Shown one piece after another: positions 1 to 6,727 of a stretch of 8,580 nucleotides of DNA (its first letter is position 1; the number at the start of each line of letters is the position of its first letter). The notes under the pieces are model-generated. The model saw only the letters and a list, made by a program, of their open reading frames with translations. It searched no databases and was not told where the DNA came from. Made by a program: the position numbers and the translations under genes. Origin of the DNA: Desulfobacteraceae bacterium (GTDB lineage: Bacteria; Desulfobacterota; Desulfobacteria; Desulfobacterales; Desulfobacteraceae); contig DAOWDR010000022.1 in assembly GCA_030638935.1 (NCBI GenBank), positions 1-8,580 on the forward strand, in the 5' to 3' direction.

Positions 1-1487
1 ATAACCTTTAAAATTTCTTCCGCTTCCTTGATGTTGCCTTCAAGCAGGTTTACCCCTGATAAGAGGATCATTGTTTTTAAATTCGGGGGGGCGAGTTTGA
101 AAACTTCTTCAATCTGTTGCTTTGCTTTTTTAAGATTTTTTTCAAGGATATAAATTTCGGTCAGCTTGAGCCTGGCATCAACAAGATGCGGATCTATGGT
201 TATGGCGGCAAGAAGGTTCACCTTTATCTGATCCTTTTCAAAGGCTTCCGGATTGTCAAGCATCCCGGCTGCCGCACGGAAAATCTTTTGCTCCGGTCTG
301 TCTGTTGCACCCCGCTCTTTTATGCAGAGCGCACGATAATAATACGCTTTTGCATTTATTTGATCCATTTTTATAACCTGATCAAATTTGTCCAGGGCTT
401 GCTCGAAATTCTTTTTAACCATTAAAACCCGGCCTTTTTGAAAAAGCGCATTCACATAATTATCATCTATTTTTAAGGCCTTATCGACCGATTTTTCAGC
501 CTTATCAATCATTTTAAACTGAAGATAAATCTGGGATAACCCCGTGTAGACCAATAGGCTTTCCTTTTTTTTCCCCAGGGCAATTTTCATGGTGATGATT
601 GCCTTGTCCGGCATATTTTTCTTGGTATAAAACTCGGCAAGGTTCATCAGCGGGGCAACCTCCTCAGGACCTTGGATCACAGCTTCCTGATAGTTTTCTT
701 CAGCCAGTTTATATTGTTTCCGGCCTTCATAGAACCTGGCAAGATCGGTATACTTTTCAACTTTAATACCCTCGGTCTCAAGTAGGTCTTTCAGCAACCT
801 CTCAATCTTGTCCCATTTTTTCTGGGATGCATATAATTTTGCAAGCCCCATATAGGCTTCCCGGGATGATGAATCCAGGCTGATCGCTATCATATACGCA
901 TTTTGAGCCTTGTTCAGGGATTTGGTTTTTATATAAAGCTGGGCCAGGGAAACATAGGTTTTAATATTTTTCTTATCATTTTTCTTATCATTTTTCTTAC
1001 CAACGGAAACGGCTTTATTAAGTGTCTCAATGGCTGATTCAAGATCTCTTTCTTTGATTTGAATTCCGGAAAGAAGATGATAGGCTTCAATTGATACAGG
1101 GGAGATTTCAAGAACTTTTGAAACATATCCTCTAGCGTCCAATAATTGACCTGTTTGTAAATTTATTTGTGCCAGCCTAAGATATGAGGGTATGCTTTGT
1201 GGATTCACTTTTGCTGCAAGGTTATAATATTTTATGGCTTGGTTCAGCTGTCGTAAAAGAATATAGGTTTCAGCAAGTTCAAAATAAGCCACATCTTTTT
1301 TCGGATCAAGTTTAATGGCATTTCGATATTCAATTACTGCTATTTCCGGCTTATTTTGAGAAATAAAAGTTCTTGCATTCTCAATATATGCTAAAGCCTC
1401 TTGTTCATCATTTTTTTTTGAGCAAGCTGTAGAAATAAATAGGAAAATAAAAGCGCAAGCAATTAATTTAGAGTTGAACTTATTCAT
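1..1487 (-). CDS. TPR-repeat lipoprotein (PEP-CTERM-system type), partial at C-terminus
   Basis: The frame is open from the ATG at 1487 to the window edge: 495 codons, no stop, 3' end missing. Residues 1-22 form a lipoprotein signal: a short basic start, a hydrophobic core, and a lipobox-like S-T-A-C ending at Cys22. From about residue 27 on there are roughly 13 tetratricopeptide units of about 34 residues with the usual A-Y-x-x-L-A-x-x-Y pattern. One unit near residues 370-425 carries an insertion of about 20 residues. A low-complexity Lys-Lys-Asn-Asp run at 164-174 sits between two units. The likely role is a membrane-anchored scaffold in the periplasm. Length and style resemble the TPR lipoproteins near exosortase/exopolysaccharide loci, which is inference. 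An AAGGAAG Shine-Dalgarno lies about 9 bases upstream. The gene begins 35 bases after the yafQ stop, so it is probably cotranscribed with the toxin-antitoxin pair. Confidence 0.85.
   Translation of the reverse strand, partial: MNKFNSKLIACAFIFLFISTACSKKNDEQEALAYIENARTFISQNKPEIAVIEYRNAIKLDPKKDVAYFELAETYILLRQLNQAIKYYNLAAKVNPQSIPSYLRLAQINLQTGQLLDARGYVSKVLEISPVSIEAYHLLSGIQIKERDLESAIETLNKAVSVGKKNDKKNDKKNIKTYVSLAQLYIKTKSLNKAQNAYMIAISLDSSSREAYMGLAKLYASQKKWDKIERLLKDLLETEGIKVEKYTDLARFYEGRKQYKLAEENYQEAVIQGPEEVAPLMNLAEFYTKKNMPDKAIITMKIALGKKKESLLVYTGLSQIYLQFKMIDKAEKSVDKALKIDDNYVNALFQKGRVLMVKKNFEQALDKFDQVIKMDQINAKAYYYRALCIKERGATDRPEQKIFRAAAGMLDNPEAFEKDQIKVNLLAAITIDPHLVDARLKLTEIYILEKNLKKAKQQIEEVFKLAPPNLKTMILLSGVNLLEGNIKEAEEILKV
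967..1002. repeat. 3 x 12-bp in-frame tandem repeat
   Basis: Three consecutive 12-base units reading TTTTTCTTATCA on the plus strand; the third differs at one base (TTACCA). They encode K-K-N-D, K-K-N-D, K-K-N in the TPR lipoprotein (residues 164-174). The unit is a multiple of three, so changes in copy number keep the frame. It falls in the linker between TPR units 4 and 5. Confidence 0.95.
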
Positions 1488-1507
1488 AAAACCTGTCTTC
1501 CTTTATA
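1480..1507. repeat. 28-bp direct repeat, copy 1 (functional start of TPR gene)
   Basis: A perfect 28-base match to 2136-2163 in the same orientation. This copy contains the ATG (1487-1485), the second codon, part of the third codon, and the AAGGAAG ribosome binding site of the TPR lipoprotein gene. It forms the left boundary of the interval holding the toxin-antitoxin pair. The match stops abruptly on both sides (1479 C versus 2135 T; 1508 A versus 2164 G). Confidence 0.95.
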
Positions 1508-1522
1508 AGGCCTCATTGGATA

Positions 1523-1795
1523 CTACCTTTTAAATAATTCTGCATGAGAACCAGTTCTACGTAGTTTAACAATGTCTTCATGCATTTCATATATTAATAA
1601 CCAATCTGATTCAATATGACATTCCCGTGTCTTTTTATAGTTGCATACTAATTTGTGATCTCGATATTTTATTTCCAGTTCCTTGCCTTCACAAATGATA
1701 TCAAGTATATTTTTCAGTTTGGTGAAATCTTTCCCTTGTTTTTTTATCTTTTTGATATCCTTTTTGAACTGTTTAGTGACTTGTAATTTTTTCAT
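1523..1795 (-). CDS. yafQ: YafQ-family type II toxin (mRNA interferase)
   Basis: A 90-residue RelE-superfamily toxin. YafQ proteins cut mRNA within ribosomes and are held inactive by the cognate DinJ antitoxin. The C-terminal half closely follows YafQ: Y-x-D-H, H-x-E-x-D-W-x-L-I-Y, and R-T-G-[ST]-H-A-x-L-F. The residues that I recall as catalytic in E. coli YafQ are all present in order: His47, His60, Asp64, Trp65, His84, Phe88. The N-terminal part is Lys-rich, usual for an RNA-binding toxin. The ATG at 1795 overlaps the antitoxin TGA by one base (TGATG) with only a weak Shine-Dalgarno, so translation is probably coupled. A TTG one codon upstream is a less likely start. No terminator is seen before the TPR gene, 35 bases downstream. 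Looks intact and active. Confidence 0.93.
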   Translation of the reverse strand: MKKLQVTKQFKKDIKKIKKQGKDFTKLKNILDIICEGKELEIKYRDHKLVCNYKKTRECHIESDWLLIYEMHEDIVKLRRTGSHAELFKR

Positions 1796-2055
1796 CAAAT
1801 TTCTAGTTCTTCATACAATTCAGAAGGGTCACTATATTCCTCAAGGTCCTTTTCTTCCATAGCATTAATTGAAATATCATTGAGTTTTTTCTTCGGAATC
1901 TTAATGGGAAAGGGGAGGCCATTTTGAAAGGTTATCTGTTTGTAGAAAACATTAATAGCTTGAGAAGGGGTCAACCCCAAAAAAGTTAATATGTTTTCAG
2001 CATCATTTTTAAGCTCAGCATCCATTCTTACCGATATTGTAGTAGTCTTTGCCAT
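1795..2055 (-). CDS. dinJ: DinJ/RelB-family antitoxin
   Basis: An 86-residue antitoxin that neutralises the adjacent YafQ-type toxin and normally represses its own promoter. Residues 3-45 have the ribbon-helix-helix layout of RelB/DinJ: a short strand (TTTISVRMD), then a helix with K-N-D-A, then G-L-T-P-S-Q-A-I. L-P-F-P follows near residue 52, matching the A-L-P-F segment of DinJ. The acidic C-terminus ending L-Y-E-E-L-E-I matches the toxin-wrapping tail (DinJ ends L-F-D-K-L-G-I). The ATG at 2055 is chosen because GTGAGG, 7 bases upstream, is a good Shine-Dalgarno. A GTG at 2067 would add four residues but would use that same site as codons. Overlaps the toxin gene by one base. Confidence 0.93.
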   Translation of the reverse strand: MAKTTTISVRMDAELKNDAENILTFLGLTPSQAINVFYKQITFQNGLPFPIKIPKKKLNDISINAMEEKDLEEYSDPSELYEELEI

Positions 2056-2083
2056 AAAATACCTCACTGCTTATTATTAGCAA

Positions 2084-2118
2084 TTTGTCATACTATGAGA
2101 ATACATTGAATTGACAAA
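2084..2118 (-). promoter_or_regulatory. Candidate dinJ-yafQ promoter with overlapping inverted-repeat operator
   Basis: On the minus strand, TTGTCA (2117-2112) and TAGTAT (2095-2090) are 16 bases apart. They would start transcription near 2083, leaving a 28-base leader that contains the GTGAGG ribosome site. A perfect inverted repeat, TTTGTCA (2084-2090) and TGACAAA (2112-2118), is separated by 21 bases. One arm covers the -35 and the other lies at the edge of the -10. That placement fits autorepression by a ribbon-helix-helix antitoxin. Motif reading only. Confidence 0.45.
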
Positions 2119-2143
2119 AAAATAAAGAAGCAAATTTATTCAT
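2093..2143 (-). pseudogene. 16-codon remnant or leader ORF sharing the TPR gene's start
   Basis: The second copy of the 28-bp repeat carries the same AAGGAAG ribosome site and ATG. It opens a 16-codon frame that begins M-N-K-F like the TPR lipoprotein and ends in TAG at 2095-2093. Outside the repeat, codons 3 and 4 still encode Lys and Phe through synonymous changes (AAA/AAG, TTT/TTC). After that the frame diverges. It could be the displaced 5' end of the TPR gene or a short leader peptide ahead of dinJ; the first seems more likely. Confidence 0.4.
2109..2122. repeat. 14-bp direct repeat AATTGACAAAAAAA, copy 1
   Basis: Identical to 2216-2229. This copy overlaps one arm of the candidate dinJ operator; the other overlaps the candidate pepN -35. 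A T/A-rich 14-mer could recur by chance, but both copies lie in one 200-base intergenic region. Confidence 0.8.
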
Positions 2144-2163
2144 AAAACCTGTCTTCCTTTATA
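2136..2163. repeat. 28-bp direct repeat, copy 2 (upstream side of dinJ-yafQ)
   Basis: Perfect copy of 1480-1507. It carries a complete but displaced ribosome site and ATG upstream of dinJ. With copy 1 it brackets a 628-base interval (1508-2135) containing exactly the toxin-antitoxin pair and its putative control region. The arrangement looks like a cassette insertion that rebuilt the translation start of the downstream gene. Confidence 0.95.
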
Positions 2164-2215
2164 GTGTTTTGTGGATGCAAGATGCGGCTCATTCGATTCA
2201 CTGACAGAAATCAAC

Positions 2216-2229
2216 AATTGACAAAAAAA
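2216..2229. repeat. 14-bp direct repeat AATTGACAAAAAAA, copy 2
   Basis: Second copy of 2109-2122, lying just upstream of pepN and including the TTGACA of its candidate promoter. Confidence 0.8.
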
Positions 2230-2246
2230 GCAGATCGTTTTATTTT
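2218..2246 (+). promoter_or_regulatory. Candidate pepN promoter, predicted leaderless
   Basis: TTGACA (2218-2223) and TATTTT (2241-2246) are separated by 17 bases on the plus strand. The -35 is a perfect consensus and the -10 has two mismatches. Transcription would be expected at about 2252-2254, which is the A of the pepN ATG (2253) within a base or so. This fits the absence of any Shine-Dalgarno there. Inferred from sequence only. Confidence 0.4.
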
Positions 2247-2252
2247 TTCTCC

Positions 2253-4862
2253 ATGAAAACACCAAAGACCATATACTTAAAAGACCATCGGCCCGCAGAA
2301 TTAATTGTGGATAAAATCGATCTCACCTTTGAAATTGATACAGGCCAAACCCGTGTCACCTCGGTTATGCAGATTTATAAAAACAAAGAGGTGGCTGACA
2401 AACTCACTCCCCTTGTTTTTGATAAGGGAGCGTTTGAGATTATTTCCGTGGTTGCGGATGGAATGGTTTTATTACCCGGGGAATACCAGTCAGGAGATGA
2501 TTTTTTTAAACTGATCAAAACACCGGACAGGTTCAGGCTGGAAATTGTATCCATCTTAAAGCCAAAGGAAAATACAAGCCTGGAAGGGTTATACATGTCC
2601 GGGGACACCCTCTGCACCCAGTGTGAAGCCCAGGGGTTTCGAAAAATCACCCCCTTTCCCGACAGGCCGGATGTAATGGCGGTCTATTCCTGTACCATAA
2701 TTGCAGATAAAACCCTTTATCCCATTCTGCTCTCCAACGGGAATCTTGTAAAATCCGGAGATCTTCAAAACAATCGGCATTATGTCCGGTGGGAAGATCC
2801 CTTTAAGAAACCTTGCTACCTGTTTGCCCTTGTTGCTGGAGATTTGTCCTGCATGGAGGACAAGTTTACCACCTGTTCAGGAAAAAAGGTTGATTTAAAG
2901 ATCTATTCGGAACAAGAGAATATCGATAAATGTGATCATGCAATGGAATCACTTAAACAGGCCATGAAATGGGATGAGGATCGGTTTGGCCTTGAATATG
3001 ATCTGGATTTGTACCAGATTGTGGCCATGAATGATTTTAATGCCGGTGCCATGGAAAACAAGGGACTCAATATTTTTAATTCAAAATATGTCCTGGCCAA
3101 CCCAAAAACTGCCACGGACGAAGATTTTATGAATATCCAGGGAGTTATCGGCCATGAGTATTTCCATAACTGGACAGGAAACCGTGTGACACTTAAAAAC
3201 TGGTTTCAGCTCAGCCTTAAGGAAGGACTTACCGTATTCAGGGACCAGGAATTTTCATCTGATTTAAACTCACGGGCTGTTAAACGGATAGCCAATGTAA
3301 AAAATCTGCGGTCCTTTCAGTTTCCAGAAGATGCAGGCCCCATGGCCCACCCTGTCAGGCCTGAATCCTACATTAAAATGGATAATTTTTATACCATGAC
3401 CGTGTATGAGAAAGGGGCTGAACTGATCCGGATGATTCACCATCTTTTGGGAGAATCTGATTTCAGAAGTGGCCTGGACCTGTATTTTAATAAATTTGAC
3501 GGGATGGCAGTGACCATCGAAGATTTTGTTTCAGTTATGGAAAAGGTCTCCGGTACTGATCTGACCCAGTTCAAATTATGGTATTCCCAGTCCGGCACCC
3601 CTGAGGTAACCTTGAAGCGATCCTATGATTCTGAGTTGCAGAGACTTACCCTGATTTTTGACCAGGCAACCCCCCCGGACAGAAATCAAAAGAAAAAAGA
3701 GGCGCTGCATATTCCTGTTCAATTTGGACTCATGGATGGCAAAGGAAAAGACATCACCCCTGAAGGCAGGTCTTTACTTGAGCTGAAATCAGAAAAAACC
3801 ACCTTTGTATTTGAAAATATAGGGCCTGACACCTACCCTTCTGTTTTCAGGCAATTTTCCGCCCCTGTCAAACTGATAACGGATTTTACCGATGCAGAGC
3901 TTGCCTTTCTCATGGCCCATGAAAATGATGAATTTAACAGGTTTGATGCCGCCCAGACCCTTTTTATCAATGAGATACAAACCCTGGTTTCAAAAATTCA
4001 GAATAAAGAATCCCTTGGAATTTCTCCCGGCCTGGTCCAGGCATTTAAAACAGCCTTGATGGATTCAAAAACCGACAGGGCATTTCTTGCCAAAGCCCTG
4101 TCTTTGCCCCAGGAAAACGAAATCAAGGATTATTATGAATCCATTGATGTGGTCGCCATCCACAAAGCCAGATCATTTCTAAAAAAGGAACTGGCCCGGC
4201 AATTACAGGATCAATTCATGGAGATAATTGAGCTATGCTCCCATGCTGACCACTTGAGCATTTCCCATTCAGCCATGGCAGACCGAAGCCTTAAAAACCT
4301 GTGTTTATCCTATATCGGCAGCATTGGGGGAAAACAGACAACTCAATTTATTTATCAGAAATTTAAAACCGCCCAAAACATGACCGATGAATATGCTGCA
4401 CTCAGGATTTTGAGTCTTGTTGATGAAGATGTTAAACTCAAAGGAATGGACCGGTTTTTTCAAAAATGGCAACAGGACAAACTGGTGCTGGATAAATGGT
4501 TTGCCGTACAGGCAGCCTCCAGTCTTTCCGATACCCTGGCACAGGTTCAATCTCTTTTGATCCATCCGGAGTTCACCATGGCCAATCCCAATAAGGTTCG
4601 ATCCCTGATTTATATGTTTGCCATGCATAATCCAATTAATTTTCACCGGGCAGATGGAAAGGGGTACCGATTTGTAGCAGACCAGATTATTGCGCTGGAT
4701 TCAATTAATCAGCAGGTTGCGGCCAGATTGTCATCTTGTTTCAATCACTGGAAAAAATACGATGAGTCAAGAAAGGTCTTGATGAAAAACGAGCTTGAAC
4801 GAATTTTATCACAGACACTTTCTAAAAATGTATATGAAATTGTATCAAGGGCTTTAGAATAG
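2253..4862 (+). CDS. pepN: Aminopeptidase N, M1 zinc metallopeptidase
   Basis: An 869-residue alanyl-type aminopeptidase, against about 870 in E. coli PepN. It removes N-terminal residues from peptides late in protein turnover and is normally cytosolic; no signal peptide is visible. The N-terminal beta domain begins with Y-L-K-D-H-R-P, aligning with the start of E. coli PepN, which supports the ATG at 2253. The substrate-anchoring G-A-M-E-N is at 265-269. The zinc site is H-E-Y-F-H at 301-305 (His301, His305) with third ligand Glu324; Glu302 is the catalytic base. Tyr385, in T-V-Y-E-K-G, matches the transition-state tyrosine (Tyr381 in E. coli). The helical C-terminal domain is complete. There is no Shine-Dalgarno before the start. 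The gene stands alone between a divergent toxin-antitoxin pair and a convergent CAAX-protease gene whose stop lies 14 bases away. Looks fully functional. Confidence 0.97.
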   Translation: MKTPKTIYLKDHRPAELIVDKIDLTFEIDTGQTRVTSVMQIYKNKEVADKLTPLVFDKGAFEIISVVADGMVLLPGEYQSGDDFFKLIKTPDRFRLEIVSILKPKENTSLEGLYMSGDTLCTQCEAQGFRKITPFPDRPDVMAVYSCTIIADKTLYPILLSNGNLVKSGDLQNNRHYVRWEDPFKKPCYLFALVAGDLSCMEDKFTTCSGKKVDLKIYSEQENIDKCDHAMESLKQAMKWDEDRFGLEYDLDLYQIVAMNDFNAGAMENKGLNIFNSKYVLANPKTATDEDFMNIQGVIGHEYFHNWTGNRVTLKNWFQLSLKEGLTVFRDQEFSSDLNSRAVKRIANVKNLRSFQFPEDAGPMAHPVRPESYIKMDNFYTMTVYEKGAELIRMIHHLLGESDFRSGLDLYFNKFDGMAVTIEDFVSVMEKVSGTDLTQFKLWYSQSGTPEVTLKRSYDSELQRLTLIFDQATPPDRNQKKKEALHIPVQFGLMDGKGKDITPEGRSLLELKSEKTTFVFENIGPDTYPSVFRQFSAPVKLITDFTDAELAFLMAHENDEFNRFDAAQTLFINEIQTLVSKIQNKESLGISPGLVQAFKTALMDSKTDRAFLAKALSLPQENEIKDYYESIDVVAIHKARSFLKKELARQLQDQFMEIIELCSHADHLSISHSAMADRSLKNLCLSYIGSIGGKQTTQFIYQKFKTAQNMTDEYAALRILSLVDEDVKLKGMDRFFQKWQQDKLVLDKWFAVQAASSLSDTLAQVQSLLIHPEFTMANPNKVRSLIYMFAMHNPINFHRADGKGYRFVADQIIALDSINQQVAARLSSCFNHWKKYDESRKVLMKNELERILSQTLSKNVYEIVSRALE

Positions 4863-4876
4863 CACTTAATTTATTA

Positions 4877-5602
4877 TTACCACAGCTCCCAATGGCCGGT
4901 AAAATAAACATACAGGGCAAGGGTAAGGTTGGTGGTAGCATGGGCGATGATACACGAAAACAGATCTTTTCGAATGATCCATAAAATGGAAATCAAAATA
5001 CCGTAGGCAAGTGCTGCCGGCCATTCCGGAACCGTGTGTCCGGCAGCAAAAATAATACTTGAGATCAGAACGGCAGGGACACTCCATGCCCCGGGCCTGA
5101 CAACCGATATATTGGATTCATCAAGAACCTTTAACAAGTAGCTATTGATTTTTTGCTTTTTGATCTTGTTTCTGATGATCTGGTCCCATTGCAAAACAAA
5201 CCTGAATACATAGCCGCGCATGACTATTTCTTCAAAAACAGGGACAACCAGCGAGGCGGATATGAGTCTCAGGTAAAATCCGGAAGTTGACCAAGCCGTG
5301 GTGTTAGGTTCGGTAAAAGGCGCATAGAGGACACACCATAAAACCAGCCCGACGAGTCCAAAGCCCACTCCATAGAAAAAGGAGCCGGAAAGGGATTTTG
5401 GACCGGTCAATGGCAGATACCACTTCCAGGCCCAGACAAGCAAACCAGGAACAACAATCAGCCTGAGAATATAATTGACTTCTATCGGCAATATGTTTTG
5501 AAAAAGGGAAGCAATGCCCACATATGCTAAATACGGCGCAAAATAGGGGATAATCAAATCCCGATTTGACAGTGTGGAAACGTCCCATTTTTTAAAGGCC
5601 AT
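4877..5602 (-). CDS. CPBP-family (CAAX prenyl protease-related) intramembrane protease, exosortase-associated type
   Basis: A 241-residue polytopic membrane protein with hydrophobic segments near residues 17-35, 43-60, 75-95, 108-122, 176-190, 196-212 and 216-234. It has the three CPBP/Abi motifs: E124-E125-x-x-x-R129, then F-A-A-G-H with His189, then H221-A-T-T-N225. These supply the metal-binding glutamates and histidines of Rce1-like glutamyl proteases. The ending A-H-A-x-T-N-L-x-L-x-x-Y-V-x-x-T-G-x-W-x-x-W matches, from memory, the CAAX-related subfamily found beside or fused to exosortases. Its substrate is unknown. The ATG at 5602 overlaps the epimerase TGA by one base (TGATG) and has no Shine-Dalgarno, so translation is likely coupled. 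A TTG at 5626 would add eight residues and is less likely. Last gene of its operon; converges on pepN with no hairpin terminator between them. Confidence 0.88.
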   Translation of the reverse strand: MAFKKWDVSTLSNRDLIIPYFAPYLAYVGIASLFQNILPIEVNYILRLIVVPGLLVWAWKWYLPLTGPKSLSGSFFYGVGFGLVGLVLWCVLYAPFTEPNTTAWSTSGFYLRLISASLVVPVFEEIVMRGYVFRFVLQWDQIIRNKIKKQKINSYLLKVLDESNISVVRPGAWSVPAVLISSIIFAAGHTVPEWPAALAYGILISILWIIRKDLFSCIIAHATTNLTLALYVYFTGHWELW

Positions 5603-6606
5603 CAGGTATAATAATCCATGTACCAATGGATAAAATTCTGAATCCCCTTGTTAATGGGAGTGGATGGCTTGAATCCTGTGTCTGCTATCAGGTCATTCAC
5701 ATCGGCGTAGGTTGCAGGAACATCACCGGGCTGCATGGGCAGATAATCAATAATAGCTTTTTTCCCAATGGCATCCTCAATGGCATGTACAAAATCCATG
5801 AGGGGCACAGGCTGGTTGTTCCCGATATTATACAATTTATAGGGCACACAGCTTGAGGAAGGGTTTGGAGAATTCGAAGACCATTCAGGATCAGCTGCGG
5901 GAATATTTTTCATTACCCGGATCACCCCCTCGACAATGTCGTCGATATAGGTGAAGTCCCGTTGCATATTCCCGTTGTTAAACACCTTGATGGGCTTATT
6001 ATCTATAATGGCTTTGGTGAACAGGAAATAGGCCATATCCGGTCGTCCCCAGGGACCATATACCGTAAAAAACCGCAGGCCGGTTGTGGGCAGTTTATAC
6101 AGGTAACTATAGGAGTGGGCCATGAGTTCATTGGCTTTTTTTGAAGCGGCATAAAGACTTATGGGGGGATCCACATTGTGATGCACGGAAAACGGCATTG
6201 CGGTGTTGAGCCCGTAAACCGAACTGCTGGAAGCGTAAACCAGGTGTTTAACATTTGAATGGCGACATCCTTCCAGAATATTTCCAAATCCCACAAGGTT
6301 TGAATCCACATAGGAGGCAGGATTTTCAATACTATGGCGTACCCCGGCCTGGGCTGCCAGATTAACCACACAATCAAATGAGTTGGAGGCAAACAGCTCT
6401 TTTATCTTATCCCTGTCTGCCAGGTCATGCTGGTAAAAATCAAACCCTGAGTATTCTTTGATCCCGGCCAGCCGGGCTTTTTTCAGATTGACATCATAAT
6501 AATCATTTAAATTATCAATTCCGCATACATCATGCCCCTCTTTGAGGAGACGTAAGGTCAAAGCAGAGCCGATGAAACCGGCAACACCGGTTACAAGAAC
6601 ATTCAT
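5602..6606 (-). CDS. UDP-glucuronate 4-epimerase, SDR family
   Basis: A 334-residue extended short-chain dehydrogenase that interconverts UDP-glucuronate and UDP-galacturonate for capsule, LPS or exopolysaccharide. The Rossmann NAD-binding glycines are G7-x-x-G10-x-x-G13. The catalytic set is S-S-S-S at 126-129 with Y152-x-x-x-K156. Subfamily marks of the CapI/LspL-type enzyme are A-Q-A-G-V-R-H-S-I near 85-93, F-x-V-Y-G-P-W-G-R-P-D-M-A near 180-192, R-D-F-T-Y-I-D-D at 216-223, and M-Q-P-G-D-V-P-A-T-Y-A-D near 291-302. Length is normal for the family. The ATG at 6606 is chosen because AAGGA lies 8 bases upstream. A TTG at 6627 would add seven residues and place that site inside the coding region. 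It follows the small DRR-rich gene by 121 bases and overlaps the CAAX-related gene by one base. Substrate is assigned by similarity; other nucleotide-sugar epimerase activity is possible. Confidence 0.92.
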   Translation of the reverse strand: MNVLVTGVAGFIGSALTLRLLKEGHDVCGIDNLNDYYDVNLKKARLAGIKEYSGFDFYQHDLADRDKIKELFASNSFDCVVNLAAQAGVRHSIENPASYVDSNLVGFGNILEGCRHSNVKHLVYASSSSVYGLNTAMPFSVHHNVDPPISLYAASKKANELMAHSYSYLYKLPTTGLRFFTVYGPWGRPDMAYFLFTKAIIDNKPIKVFNNGNMQRDFTYIDDIVEGVIRVMKNIPAADPEWSSNSPNPSSSCVPYKLYNIGNNQPVPLMDFVHAIEDAIGKKAIIDYLPMQPGDVPATYADVNDLIADTGFKPSTPINKGIQNFIHWYMDYYT

Positions 6607-6727
6607 AATAGATCCTTTGTAAATCAATTAAACTCATGACGAATAATTTTATGATATTTCCCTATCACGAACCAGATATCAAAACAAGGAGAGATATTGA
6701 GGCAGGCGATCTAACAATAAACAATTT

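Noticed and set aside
117..425. 102-codon plus-strand frame
   Set aside because: Lies wholly inside the TPR lipoprotein gene on the other strand, with no ribosome site and no family features.
967..1002. CRISPR or other spaced array
   Set aside because: The repeats are contiguous 12-mers without spacers inside a coding frame.
929..1126. 65-codon minus-strand frame
   Set aside because: Out of frame with, and contained in, the TPR lipoprotein gene; its K-M-I-R-K-M-I-R repeat is just the 12-bp repeat read in another frame.
1508..2135. Insertion sequence carrying the toxin-antitoxin pair
   Set aside because: No transposase and no terminal inverted repeats at the interval's ends; only the flanking direct repeat suggests mobility.
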